Positions 53,828 to 63,048 of a DNA stretch of 64,000 bases are shown here, in pieces. Every line of letters starts with the position of its first letter. The stretch's first letter is position 1. The stretch is from positions 1 to 64,000 of the forward strand of contig NZ_JAHZIJ010000012.1 in assembly GCF_019443105.1 (NCBI RefSeq), read 5' to 3'. The position numbers and the translations under genes are program-made. Source of the stretch: Paenibacillus oenotherae (lineage in GTDB: Bacteria; Bacillota; Bacilli; Paenibacillales; Paenibacillaceae). The notes under the pieces are model-generated. The model had not been told where the DNA came from and searched no databases. It saw only the letters and a list, made by a program, of their open reading frames with translations.

Positions 53828-55382
53828 TGATGAGCCCGCAATTCTGCGCGGGTTGCCCATGTTGGTAGATTGGAAGCAGCTTGGATTACAAATCGTCGGA
53901 GAAGCGAGCAACGGGGATGATCTGCTTCAGGCGATTATGGAGTACGATCCCGATATCGTGATCACCGATATTTCAATGCCGGGAATAGACGGCATCGAAG
54001 TGCTGAAACGTCTGAAGGAGCTGAAGAAGAGAACAAAGGTTATTTTTATTAGCGCTTACCGTGATTTTTCCTACGCGAAGGATGCATTGTCTTATGGGGC
54101 AGTGGATTATCTGATCAAGCCTGTTGATCGGAATAAACTGGAGTCGGTTCTGGAGCAGACGGTGACGGATATTCAATCGGTTTCCCGGATTATGGCAAGC
54201 AGCAGCAAGCTTCGCCATTATGAAGATCGCCACAAACGGCTTGAACTGATGGACGGGCTGAGCAAATGGCTGGAGCATAAGCAGTTTCCGCTTAATCCGG
54301 AGATTATCCGCGAGATTAGGGGAACTCGCTCCGACATGCTGTTCACTTGTATGGTGGCGGAGATTGATCATTCACTGCATCCATCCGGCAGCTGGCGAGA
54401 GGGGGAGCGGAAGCTGCTTCATTATGCGATGCAGAACCTTACAGAGGAGCTGATAAAAGATGCAGCGGACGGGTGGATACTGCCAGAGGGAGATTACGTA
54501 TATTTGCTGATCCGGCATCTGCCGACTGCCATGATCAGGAATCTCGCTGAACATCTTCGGGATCATTATAGAAGCGTGCTCAAAATCAGTGTGTCGATGA
54601 GCGTTGGCAGCGCTGTTCCCTTGGAGGAGCTGCGTCGAAGCTGCGTAGAGGCGGAGGAGGGCATGGCGCTCAAATTTTTTCTGGGGGCGGGAAGTCTCGT
54701 GACTCCTGCGGATAAACCGGACGTTCCCATGCATAGAGGCGAGGATTGGAAACAACTAGAAAATCAATTGCTTCGCGAATTTTACTCTCCCCATATGGAC
54801 CGCTTTGAGGAGCTGCTTGAGGATTGGCTGGAAATGGTCAAGAAGGCTGCCTGGGGGAATCGCGCCTATGCGCTTCAGCTTTCCGGCTCTTTGCTCATTC
54901 ACGCTATCCGTGAACATGCCGCAGACGGCGAGGAGACGAAGCAAGCGGAAGCCGAGCTTGCAAGACGTTTGCAATCCCAAGAGACGTTTCATCAGATGTC
55001 GGTCATGATCCGCGAAGACCTGGAGCGAATTCGCGCCTGTCTTTATCAGGGGAACAACGGGAGAGAGTCGGAGCAAATCCGCCAAATCAAAGCCTTTATT
55101 GAGGAGAACTACAGGGAGGTTGACCTGGAGACGATAGCGGCGAGATTTTATATTAACCCGTATTATTTCAGTGTTTTTTTCAAGAAACATACCGGGCAAA
55201 ATTTCAAACAATATGTGACGAATATCCGCATGAACTTGGCGGTCAAGCTGCTCGTCCACTCGGATTGCCTGCTCTATGAGATCGCAGAGCAAGTGGGGTA
55301 TCAGAATGCGCGTCAGTTCAGCGAAATGTTCAAAAAAAATTACGGACTTCTGCCGAATGAATATCGCCAGCAATTCAAATAA
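53805..55382 (+). CDS. YesN-type response regulator (AraC output)
   Basis: A 525-residue regulator. The receiver domain spans residues ~1-125 with acidic pair DDE near residue 8, phospho-acceptor Asp ~55 (IVITDISMPG) and Lys ~105 (YLIKPV). A long central region follows, and the C-terminal ~100 residues form an AraC-type pair of helix-turn-helix motifs (IAARFYINPYYFSVFFKKHTG, EIAEQVGYQNARQFSEMFKK). ATG 53805 follows AAGGGAGATTG; it overlaps the kinase gene by 23 bases. It probably activates the weak-minus-35 promoter at 56794 and related ones. Confidence 0.92.
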   Translation: MLSVFLADDEPAILRGLPMLVDWKQLGLQIVGEASNGDDLLQAIMEYDPDIVITDISMPGIDGIEVLKRLKELKKRTKVIFISAYRDFSYAKDALSYGAVDYLIKPVDRNKLESVLEQTVTDIQSVSRIMASSSKLRHYEDRHKRLELMDGLSKWLEHKQFPLNPEIIREIRGTRSDMLFTCMVAEIDHSLHPSGSWREGERKLLHYAMQNLTEELIKDAADGWILPEGDYVYLLIRHLPTAMIRNLAEHLRDHYRSVLKISVSMSVGSAVPLEELRRSCVEAEEGMALKFFLGAGSLVTPADKPDVPMHRGEDWKQLENQLLREFYSPHMDRFEELLEDWLEMVKKAAWGNRAYALQLSGSLLIHAIREHAADGEETKQAEAELARRLQSQETFHQMSVMIREDLERIRACLYQGNNGRESEQIRQIKAFIEENYREVDLETIAARFYINPYYFSVFFKKHTGQNFKQYVTNIRMNLAVKLLVHSDCLLYEIAEQVGYQNARQFSEMFKKNYGLLPNEYRQQFK

Positions 55383-55401
55383 GTCGTCGGGAGGCGGCAA
55401 A

Positions 55402-56718
55402 ATGCCAGCTAAGAATAGACCGCTGCAAGCGGTTATGATGATCCTTATTTCAATGGTGTTGACTAGCTGTTATGCCGGCAACGGCACGGAATATAGCGAT
55501 GCTGCGCCTTCTGCGGAAGCGGTATCGCTTTCCTTCGTTTATTCAGGCGGCGATCCCGACAGGAGCCAGGTGATGCAGGAAATCGCCGATGCTTTTAACG
55601 CTGATCATCCGGACATCCGCATACAGGCCATCCCGTCTTCGGCCGGCGTGTCATCCTACGAAGATTATTTGCAAAATCTGAATGCGGTGGGGGAATTTCC
55701 TGATTTCCTGGAGCTGAAAGATCCGGAGCCCTATATTAAAGCGGGGTTTATCGCTCCCATGCCCGACGAAATTATTGATTTGCTGGATCATCCGGCCCGA
55801 TTTAACGGCAGCGTATATACGGCCCAACTGGCGTCCAGTCTGCCCTACGCTATTTATTACAATAAGGATGTTTTTCAACAAGCTGGTATTGCCGAAGAGC
55901 CTGCAACATGGAGCGAGTTTCTGGACATCTGCGCCCGAATAAAGGCTGCGGGCATAAGTCCGATTGTCGTCGGCGGCAGAGAGGTATGGCATCTGGGATA
56001 TTGGTCCAACTTCTTTTTCGGAACCTCCATGTATGCGGACAACCCGAACTGGAACCGGGATGCAGCCGCCAAGCAGGTTCAGTTTGCCGACGCCGGTATT
56101 GTGCGAGCGCTATCGGATATGGAGGAGCTGTGGGTCAAGAAATATGTGAATCCGGGCTGGCTGTATACAACGGACAGCGATTCGGCAACAGAGCTGGCTA
56201 ATGGGAGGGCCGGCATGCTGTATACAGGCCCGGAGGCGTTGAAGACGATTTATCGGATCAACCCGGATGCGAATATCGGCATCTTTGCCCCTCCTGACCG
56301 CAAGGGACGAATCGTGATCAACGGTTCGGAGCGGCTGCAGGGATTCGCTTTGACATCAGAAGCCGGGAAAGATCCGCGTAAACGTTCCGCTTTCATTGCG
56401 TTTATGAAGTTGTTCTATTCTCCCGAGCCATACAAACGTTATATTCAGGCCGGACATGCGCTTTCTGTAACCAAGGACAACATGGAATATGAGGCTGTGA
56501 ATCCTCTTGTGGAGGAGCTGATTGCAATCTCTCAAAATCCGCATGCCGTAAAAGTTCAGCTCATGCAGCAATATTGGGCGTCCAACGCAGCACCTGAGGG
56601 ATTTCTCGATTGGTTTCTAGGTATGATGCAATACACGCTGGCGACCGGCAGACCTACCGTGGAGCAGCTGCTTCAGCAGGCCGACGAACAATGGGCCAAA
56701 CGAAATTATAAAGACTGA
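55402..56718 (+). CDS. Extracellular solute-binding lipoprotein (ABC or sensing)
   Basis: A 438-residue lipoprotein with a lipobox (LTSC) after a short signal peptide and the fold of carbohydrate-binding proteins of CUT1 importers. PIVVGGREVWHLGYWSNFFF-type text near residue 185 and IFAPPDRKGRIVINGSERLQG near 300 recur in the paralogue at 61577. It lies 19 bases after the response regulator and precedes the permease promoter, so it is co-expressed with the regulators and may present ligand to the kinase. ATG 55402 follows GGGAGGCG; longer frames upstream overlap the regulator gene. Confidence 0.85.
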   Translation: MPAKNRPLQAVMMILISMVLTSCYAGNGTEYSDAAPSAEAVSLSFVYSGGDPDRSQVMQEIADAFNADHPDIRIQAIPSSAGVSSYEDYLQNLNAVGEFPDFLELKDPEPYIKAGFIAPMPDEIIDLLDHPARFNGSVYTAQLASSLPYAIYYNKDVFQQAGIAEEPATWSEFLDICARIKAAGISPIVVGGREVWHLGYWSNFFFGTSMYADNPNWNRDAAAKQVQFADAGIVRALSDMEELWVKKYVNPGWLYTTDSDSATELANGRAGMLYTGPEALKTIYRINPDANIGIFAPPDRKGRIVINGSERLQGFALTSEAGKDPRKRSAFIAFMKLFYSPEPYKRYIQAGHALSVTKDNMEYEAVNPLVEELIAISQNPHAVKVQLMQQYWASNAAPEGFLDWFLGMMQYTLATGRPTVEQLLQQADEQWAKRNYKD

Positions 56719-56770
56719 CAGCGGCAGGCAATATCTAAAAAATGCGCATACGACACTAAAAAAACAACGT

Positions 56771-56799
56771 TCTCGTCCCCCCTGTGTCCCCTCTATAAT
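56771..56799 (+). promoter_or_regulatory. Activator-type promoter of the permease operon
   Basis: A perfect TATAAT at 56794-56799 lacks a recognisable -35 at the proper distance (TCTCGT at 56771). That fits activation by a DNA-binding regulator, plausibly the YesN-type protein encoded upstream. It lies 43 bases before the permease ATG. Confidence 0.5.
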
Positions 56800-56841
56800 T
56801 AGGAGCAAGAAGAGGCAATATCGGAGAAAGGGGGCAAAAAA

Positions 56842-57771
56842 ATGAGAACTAAGGGGCTATTGTCCGACCTGAATCGAAACAAAGCACTATATGCAATGGT
56901 ATTGCCCGGTGTTGTGCTGATCCTGTTATTCAGTTATTTTCCGATGTTCGGTCTGCTTGTTGCTTTCAAAGATTTTAACTTTCGCGACGGCATATTGGGC
57001 AGTCCCTGGATGGATCCGATCTATGGAAACTTCAAGTATTTATTCTCGTCCACTTCCTCGGCGTTGCGGGCAACATGGAATACCCTTTATCTGAATACGC
57101 TTTTTATTATTTTTGGCATTCTGTTTCAAGTCGGAATCGCTCTGATTTTCAATGAGGTTGCGGGAAAATATTTCAAAAAAATTACGCAGTCGCTCATGTT
57201 TCTCCCGTACTTTATCTCCTGGATTGTCGTTGGTGTAATCGCTTACAATCTGTTCAGTATGGATACCGGTGTTATGAATACGACCCTGTCCAGTCTCGGG
57301 CTTGGCTCGGTGGATTGGTTCGCCACTCCGTGGGTATGGCCGATCATTCTCGTGTTGTTCTATATCTGGAAATCGACGGGCTATGGAATGGTACTGTATT
57401 TGGCTTCTTTGACGGGAATTGACCCCTCCTATTACGAAGCGGCCAAAATTGACGGCGCAACAAAATTTCAGCAGATCAGATATATTTCCTTGCCTTTCCT
57501 GATGCCTACGATTGTCACTTTAACCTTGCTGCAGGTCGGCCGAATTATGAATGCGGACTTTGGCATGTTCTATGCGATCGTCGGCGAGAACGCGGCTATC
57601 TATCAGACAGCCGATGTCATTGATACCTTTATCTTCCGCAGTCTCCGTCTGAATGGAGATATCGGCATGGCATCTGCGGCGGGCTTCTACCAGAGCGTTA
57701 TCGCCTTTATCATCATTATGCTGTGCAACAAATTGGCCAAGCGCATCAATGAAGAATCTTCGTTATTCTAG
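56842..57771 (+). CDS. Sugar ABC transporter permease (LplB/MalF-like)
   Basis: A 309-residue permease with about six transmembrane segments and the cytoplasmic EAA loop (YEAAKIDGATKFQQIRYISLP near residue 195) that contacts the ATPase. It pairs with the 57801 permease and the lipoprotein at 58761 or 55402. Both EAA-loop features are of the CUT1 oligosaccharide class. ATG 56842 follows AAAGGGGGC. Confidence 0.9.
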   Translation: MRTKGLLSDLNRNKALYAMVLPGVVLILLFSYFPMFGLLVAFKDFNFRDGILGSPWMDPIYGNFKYLFSSTSSALRATWNTLYLNTLFIIFGILFQVGIALIFNEVAGKYFKKITQSLMFLPYFISWIVVGVIAYNLFSMDTGVMNTTLSSLGLGSVDWFATPWVWPIILVLFYIWKSTGYGMVLYLASLTGIDPSYYEAAKIDGATKFQQIRYISLPFLMPTIVTLTLLQVGRIMNADFGMFYAIVGENAAIYQTADVIDTFIFRSLRLNGDIGMASAAGFYQSVIAFIIIMLCNKLAKRINEESSLF

Positions 57772-57800
57772 ACGCAATCGGCAGCAAGGGAGGGGATATT

Positions 57801-58691
57801 GTGGAACATCGCCTAAGCAATCGAATTTATGTTGGTCTTATGTACAGTATCGTTATTTTGTTCGCCGTGTTTTGCGCCATCCCGTTTTTATTGGTGCTTA
57901 GCAGTTCCTTTACAAGTGAGGAATCGATCCTCCAGCACGGCTATAATTTATTCCCGCGCGAGTTTGATTTATCCGCTTACCGTGTCCTTTGGCTGGATGC
58001 GGAGCGATTAATGAACGGCTATAAAATTTCAATCATCGTTACCGTTGTCGGCACGGTCGCCAGTCTGGCCATTACGGCCATGTTGGCTTACCCCTTGTCT
58101 CTGAAACGATTCAGGTTAAGAAAAGCGCTGAATGTCTACACGCTCATTACGATCCTGATCAACGGAGGGATCGTTCCATGGTATATCGTCTGTGTCAAAT
58201 ATCTGCATCTGCAGGACAATTTGCTCGCATTGATTGTGCCCTACTTGTGCATGGCCTGGAACGTTTTCCTGCTCCGCAGTTTCTTTCAGACCATTCCAGA
58301 GGAAATTAGCGAGTCAGCCAAAATAGACGGTGCGGGCGAGTTTCGAATATTTCTGTCGATTATCGTTCCATTGGCGAAACCGGCGCTCGCAACGATTGGT
58401 TTGTTCATCGCCCTGATGTACTGGAACGACTGGTGGCTTGGACTTACGCTGTTAAACAAGGTCGAGCTGCAGCCACTCCAACTTCTGCTGCGAACGATAC
58501 AGTCCAATGTTCAGTTTATTTCGACATCGGCGCAAGGTGCCGAGATCATCCGGGCTACGGGTGGGCGTCTTCCGTCAGAAGGAATCAAGATGGCGATCTG
58601 TGTATTAACGATTGGTCCCATCGTGTTTCTCTATCCGTTTATTCAGCGCTATTTCATCAAAGGGTTGACAATCGGCGCCGTTAAAGGCTGA
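57801..58691 (+). CDS. Sugar ABC transporter permease (LplC/YtcP-like)
   Basis: A 296-residue permease with six predicted segments and the EAA loop (SESAKIDGAGEFRIFLSIIVPLA near residue 173). Its start is GTG, after AAGGGAGGGGATATT, 29 bases after its partner's stop. The PDYFLRWNDWW-like region (YWNDWWLGL near 213) is typical of MalG-type subunits. No ATP-binding gene follows, so an MsmX-type ATPase encoded elsewhere must energise it. Confidence 0.9.
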   Translation: MEHRLSNRIYVGLMYSIVILFAVFCAIPFLLVLSSSFTSEESILQHGYNLFPREFDLSAYRVLWLDAERLMNGYKISIIVTVVGTVASLAITAMLAYPLSLKRFRLRKALNVYTLITILINGGIVPWYIVCVKYLHLQDNLLALIVPYLCMAWNVFLLRSFFQTIPEEISESAKIDGAGEFRIFLSIIVPLAKPALATIGLFIALMYWNDWWLGLTLLNKVELQPLQLLLRTIQSNVQFISTSAQGAEIIRATGGRLPSEGIKMAICVLTIGPIVFLYPFIQRYFIKGLTIGAVKG

Positions 58692-58760
58692 TCAGTACCA
58701 GCTTAGGGAGCCGTTGTTCATAGGAAAGTACAAATTTGAATGATGATGGGGAGGATTACA

Positions 58761-60320
58761 ATGGCAATAAAGAGAAAAAAAGCGGCGCTCCGTTTAATGC
58801 TGGTCTTGCTCGCTGGACTGCTGGCGGCATGCACCTCAAACAACAATGGCACTTCGACCGGAAATTTGGACAATCCTGCAAAAGCTTCAACAGATGGAGC
58901 AGCTTCGCTAACCGATCTGGAAGAGGTTAAGTTGAAGATTTTTCTGCCCGGCGATGACAAGGTAGCGAAGAATGAAGTGCTGCAGGCGCTTTATGAGAAA
59001 ACAAAAGACCGGTTAAACGCCAAGTTTGAGATCAACTTTGTCCCGTTTGGCGACTATCAATCCAAGCTGACGATGCTGGCCTCCTCCGGAGACCAGTACG
59101 ATGCGGCTTTCACCGCCGACTGGTACGGTTACTCGCAAATGGTTAACAAGGGAGCTTTTCTTGATCTAAGCGAGCTTGCGCCCAAGCACGCTCCTAATTT
59201 GTACAAAATATACTCGGACAAAAACATGCTGTCTTCGGCGAGTATAAACGGCAAGCTGATGGCGCTGCCTTGGACGGAAATCAAAACATCAAAGCCGGTA
59301 TTTCAATACCGTAAAGATATTGCGGAAAAATTAAATGTAGATCCCGGCGATCTGACTACAATTGAAGGAATCGACAAATTCCTCACCGCCATTAACAAGG
59401 CCAAGCCCGGAATGCCGATATTTTATCAGAACATGAATGCTTCCGAGGGAAGTGTTGGCGCTCTGTTGGTTTCCAAATACGAGTACATCGATCTTGGCTT
59501 CCACTCGTTGTACATTGACCTGAATGACCCGGCGCTTAAAGTGATGCCGATCGAACAGACGCCGCTGTTCAAAGAAGCGGTGACGCTTGCGAAGAAATGG
59601 TATGATGAGGGGATTATTTCCAAGAACACCCTGAACGATAAGACGAATATGCCGTTTGAGAACGCCAATGTTTTCTCTCAGAAAAATACGCTCGGCGCGC
59701 TCTATGATGCCGTGAACTTCACGGATAAAAATGCGGAAAATGCCGCAGTCGTCATTTATCCAGACAATAAATACATTCGCGACTCGCAAATGAACAATGC
59801 GATTGCCCTTAACAAAAATGCCGCGAATCCGGAACGCATGCTCATGTTTATGGATTTGCTGTCGACCGATCAAGAGGTCTACGATATGTTCTTCTATGGC
59901 ATTAAGGATAAGACCTACACTGTTGACAGCAATGGGGTTATCGGATTTGTCCCGGGTGAAGATCCATCCAAACCGCTGTGGCAAAATTGGTTTAACTGGG
60001 GCTTCCTCAGAGATGAGTTTACACGTCCGACTGTAGGCCGTTCCGCCGAAGCGATCGAAGCTTCAAGAGAATTTGCTACACGTCCGAACATATTAGTTTC
60101 GCCGACGGCCGGACTTGTGCCGATTACCGATAATATTAAAACAGAGCTGGCCGATCGGGATCAATTGATTGCCGAAGACGGCAAGCTGTTATTGGTCGGC
60201 ATTATTAGAGGCGATGTGGATCAGGCAATTAACCGTTATATCGAAAAACAAAAAACGGTCGGTCTGGACAAAATCATTGCGGAAGTTCAAAAGCAGATTG
60301 ATGATTTTATAAATAAATAA
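58761..60320 (+). CDS. Oligosaccharide-binding lipoprotein (LipO/YtcQ-like)
   Basis: A 519-residue substrate-binding lipoprotein, longer than typical maltose-binding proteins but usual for the LipO/YtcQ group that works with LplBC-type permeases. The lipobox LLAAC lies near residue 20, and the following Asn/Ser/Thr-rich linker frees the two-lobed domain. GGGGAGGATTACA precedes ATG 58761; seven upstream codons belong to an alternative start. It completes the importer with the two permeases. The substrate is not known. Confidence 0.88.
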   Translation: MAIKRKKAALRLMLVLLAGLLAACTSNNNGTSTGNLDNPAKASTDGAASLTDLEEVKLKIFLPGDDKVAKNEVLQALYEKTKDRLNAKFEINFVPFGDYQSKLTMLASSGDQYDAAFTADWYGYSQMVNKGAFLDLSELAPKHAPNLYKIYSDKNMLSSASINGKLMALPWTEIKTSKPVFQYRKDIAEKLNVDPGDLTTIEGIDKFLTAINKAKPGMPIFYQNMNASEGSVGALLVSKYEYIDLGFHSLYIDLNDPALKVMPIEQTPLFKEAVTLAKKWYDEGIISKNTLNDKTNMPFENANVFSQKNTLGALYDAVNFTDKNAENAAVVIYPDNKYIRDSQMNNAIALNKNAANPERMLMFMDLLSTDQEVYDMFFYGIKDKTYTVDSNGVIGFVPGEDPSKPLWQNWFNWGFLRDEFTRPTVGRSAEAIEASREFATRPNILVSPTAGLVPITDNIKTELADRDQLIAEDGKLLLVGIIRGDVDQAINRYIEKQKTVGLDKIIAEVQKQIDDFINK

Positions 60321-60333
60321 ATTTGCCGATGCC

Positions 60334-60370
60334 GAAAGCTCTTCTCATCCTCCGGGATGGAAGGGCTTTC
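60334..60370 (+). terminator. Hairpin between binding protein and hydrolase genes
   Basis: GAAAGC..CATCC pairs with GGATG..GCTTTC. There is no T-run, so it may lower transcription or stabilise the upstream mRNA rather than end it. Confidence 0.5.
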
Positions 60371-60392
60371 ATGTTGAGGAGGAGGAAAAAAG

Positions 60393-61433
60393 ATGGATTG
60401 GACAACGGACGATTTTCTACACCGGTTATATGAGGACGCAGAGGCGCGAAAAAAGCGGAACACGGAGCGTGTCACTCTGGCGGAGCGGCAGATTCGGCTG
60501 CGAAACGCGCTGAAGCGGGCATTGGGCGAGTTCCCCGAGCGGGATCGCCCGCTTGATGCGATTGTGCTGGATCGCGCAGATTACTTCGATTTCACAATGG
60601 AGCGAGTCGCGTATACGACGATGGAGGGGGTCCATGTCCCGGTTATGGTGCTGATTCCGAGGTCGGGCACGGGACCTTGGCCCGCCGTTCTCGCTTGTCA
60701 CGGCCACGGAAACGGGTATTGTGATGCGGTCGGACTGGACTCCGAAGGAGCAGAACTGGAGGATCCGGGGATTCACAACCGGTTCGCCGTCCAGTTGGTC
60801 AAGGCGGGAATGCTCGTCGTCATACCGGAAATTATGGGCTTTGGAGTCCGCCGGATGGCCGAGGAACTGAAGGCTGTGCCCAATTACAGCTCGTGCGGCA
60901 CGCTGTCCGCGCAGCTGCTAATGTACGGCAGAACGCTGGCAGGCATGCGGGTGTTCGAGGCGATGCGGGCTATCGACTACATATCGGGGCGCGAGGATGC
61001 GGACGCCGGGCGGATCGGCGCTTTCGGGTTCTCCGGGGGCAGCTTGGTCGCCGCGCTCGCCTCCGGACTGGATGATCGTGTGAAGGCCACCGTCCTGTGC
61101 GGTTGGACGAACACCTTCAAGGGCAGCATTATGGCGATGCATCACTGCATTGACAACTATCTGCCCGGCATTCTGCTAAGTGCGGAGCAGCCGGAGCTGA
61201 CCGGGCTCATAGCCCCGCGCCGCCTGTTCGTAGAATCGGGGGAGCAGGACCCTATATTTCCGGTCGAGCATGTGCGGCAGGCGCTGTCACAGCTGGAAGA
61301 GACTTACGCGGGCTGGGGAGCCTCCGAACGTTTCGGGTACGACATTCATCCCGGAAGCCATGAGATCTTGGGTGACCAATCGATTCCGTGGCTGTTCAAG
61401 GCGCTGGCGGCTGGCGGCAAGGACAAGCCTTGA
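60393..61433 (+). CDS. Alpha/beta hydrolase (acetyl xylan esterase-like)
   Basis: A 346-residue alpha/beta hydrolase. WPAVLACHGHGNG near residue 90 holds the oxyanion region, GAFGFSGGS near 210 carries the nucleophile serine (GxSxG), an Asp is in EQDPIFP near 285 and the His in YDIHPGSHEI near 316. This is the layout of cephalosporin-C deacetylase or acetyl-esterase relatives. With the sugar importer it may deacetylate imported oligosaccharides. No signal peptide, so cytoplasmic. GAGGAGGAGGAAAAAAG precedes the ATG. Confidence 0.83.
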   Translation: MDWTTDDFLHRLYEDAEARKKRNTERVTLAERQIRLRNALKRALGEFPERDRPLDAIVLDRADYFDFTMERVAYTTMEGVHVPVMVLIPRSGTGPWPAVLACHGHGNGYCDAVGLDSEGAELEDPGIHNRFAVQLVKAGMLVVIPEIMGFGVRRMAEELKAVPNYSSCGTLSAQLLMYGRTLAGMRVFEAMRAIDYISGREDADAGRIGAFGFSGGSLVAALASGLDDRVKATVLCGWTNTFKGSIMAMHHCIDNYLPGILLSAEQPELTGLIAPRRLFVESGEQDPIFPVEHVRQALSQLEETYAGWGASERFGYDIHPGSHEILGDQSIPWLFKALAAGGKDKP

Positions 61434-61576
61434 TCCCATGAAAGCTTCACATAGCTTCTTAAATTCACCGCATACGAGCCTTAAAAAACTGCATTCAACA
61501 AAAAAAATCGAAATGGTAGTCTTAAATCAAGCAATTTACTACATTGCTTCGAAACGAAAAGGGAGGCACAAAAAAG

Positions 61577-62911
61577 ATGAAAAAGAAATCGTTTCTGCAG
61601 TTGTTCACCACCATACTTGCCCTATCGATGATACTGGCAGCTTGCAGTGGAAACAACAACAAGCCAAGCAATACGTCAACCAATACTCCGCCTGCTGATC
61701 CATCGGGCGACCAGAAAGAGGTAACCATTTCAATCGGTTACGCGACAGGTGATCCATCAGGCAAAAAGGCGACCGAGGATGTAATTGACGCATTCATGAA
61801 AGCGCATCCAAACATTAAGATCAAGAACCTTAGCGAAACGACAAGCGATTCTTATCTGGATTGGCTGAAAACAAAAGATGCGGTAGGCGAATTCCCGGAT
61901 ATTATCGAGATGCGTGATACGAAGGTGTTTGCGGATGCCGGCAAGCTGGCCGAACTTCCGGAAGAGCTGCACAGCCTGTTTACGTTTCTTCCCACTTACG
62001 AAGGGAAATATTACAACGCTCCGCTTTCCGCCAATGCGCCTAACGGCATTCTGTACAGCAAGAAAGCGTATGCTGATGCAGGTGTAACGGAACTGCCGAA
62101 AACGTACGACGAGTTTCTCGAAATTCAGAAGAAGCTTCAGGCATCAGGTATTTCTCCAATCGTAGTTGGCGGTAAAGACTTGTTCCACATGGGCTTCTGG
62201 GTCAACTACTTCCTGATCACGAATGTGTTTGCCGAAGATCCGGATTGGAACTCCAAACGTACGGCCAAGACGGCAAGCTTTACGGACGCGCAGGTTGTTC
62301 AGGCCATTACGGATTACAAGGAACTGTTCACGAACTATGTCGATAAAGGCTGGCTTAGCACGGCCGACAACCAGACCGCATCGATTCTCGTATCCGGCAA
62401 AGCGGCACAGCTGTTCTCCGGCCCTTGGATGATCGGACAAATCATGGAAGCGGATCCGAGCTTTGAATTTGGGTTCTATCCGCTCCCTGACCGTAAAGGC
62501 AACCTTGTGATCAACGGTCTGCCTACTCTGGCAGGCTGGTCGTTGTCAGCGGCAGCAGCCAAAGACCCGGACAAAGTGGATGCGTTCAAGAAGTTCATCA
62601 ACTTCTTCTTCGACCCGGCTCAATACGCTCCATACACAGAGAAGGCCGGCAGCATTCCTTCCATTGCCGCGAAGGTTGACATTAAGACCAATGAAGTGAT
62701 GCAGCAAGTTCTGGACGCTGTTGCGAACCCGGACATTAAGAAGTCGATGATGTTCAATCAATGGTACGGCGACAATGCGATACCGCCTCAATTCCGCAAC
62801 TGGTTCTACAAATGGCTGCAGGAAATGGTCATCAACAAGGGCGACGTCGCGGACTATATGCAAAAAGCAGATCTTGAGTATGACAACAATGTCGCAGCAA
62901 ATCAGAAATAG
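61577..62911 (+). CDS. Sugar-binding lipoprotein of ABC importer
   Basis: A 444-residue solute-binding lipoprotein. The signal peptide ends in the lipobox LAAC (residues ~18-22), and an Asn/Ser/Thr-rich linker follows. It is a paralogue of the 55402 protein: PIVVGGKDLFHMGFWVNYFL near residue 192 and DRKGNLVINGLPTLAGW near 311 align well. ATG 61577 follows AAAGGGAGGCAC; an 11-codon longer frame has no ribosome site. It begins a second importer operon with the permeases at 63049 and 63956. A short palindrome AAGCAAT/ATTGCTT lies at 61529-61549. Confidence 0.88.
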   Translation: MKKKSFLQLFTTILALSMILAACSGNNNKPSNTSTNTPPADPSGDQKEVTISIGYATGDPSGKKATEDVIDAFMKAHPNIKIKNLSETTSDSYLDWLKTKDAVGEFPDIIEMRDTKVFADAGKLAELPEELHSLFTFLPTYEGKYYNAPLSANAPNGILYSKKAYADAGVTELPKTYDEFLEIQKKLQASGISPIVVGGKDLFHMGFWVNYFLITNVFAEDPDWNSKRTAKTASFTDAQVVQAITDYKELFTNYVDKGWLSTADNQTASILVSGKAAQLFSGPWMIGQIMEADPSFEFGFYPLPDRKGNLVINGLPTLAGWSLSAAAAKDPDKVDAFKKFINFFFDPAQYAPYTEKAGSIPSIAAKVDIKTNEVMQQVLDAVANPDIKKSMMFNQWYGDNAIPPQFRNWFYKWLQEMVINKGDVADYMQKADLEYDNNVAANQK

Positions 62912-62941
62912 CAGTTGAAACAGCAGTTGACCTAGCAGTTG
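62910..62941 (+). repeat. Triple AGCAGTTG repeat
   Basis: AGCAGTTG occurs at 62910, 62922 and 62934, with an exact 12-base period, right after the stop codon of the binding-protein gene. It may bind a regulatory protein or RNA, or be chance. Confidence 0.5.
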
Positions 62942-62970
62942 CTGCAGCCGGTTAGGAGAAACGATGAATC

Positions 62971-63004
62971 GAGATAACCCCGCCGCAGTGGCGGAGGTTA
63001 TCTC
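62971..63004 (+). promoter_or_regulatory. Intercistronic stem-loop in sugar importer operon
   Basis: GAGATAACC and CCGCC pair with GGCGG and GGTTATCTC around 5 bases, with one bulged A. It lies between the binding-protein and permease genes and lacks a T-run. Such hairpins commonly protect the abundant binding-protein mRNA and lower permease expression. Confidence 0.65.
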
Positions 63005-63048
63005 ACTCATCAACATGACAAAGTTTACTTGGAAGGCAGGAGAACACC

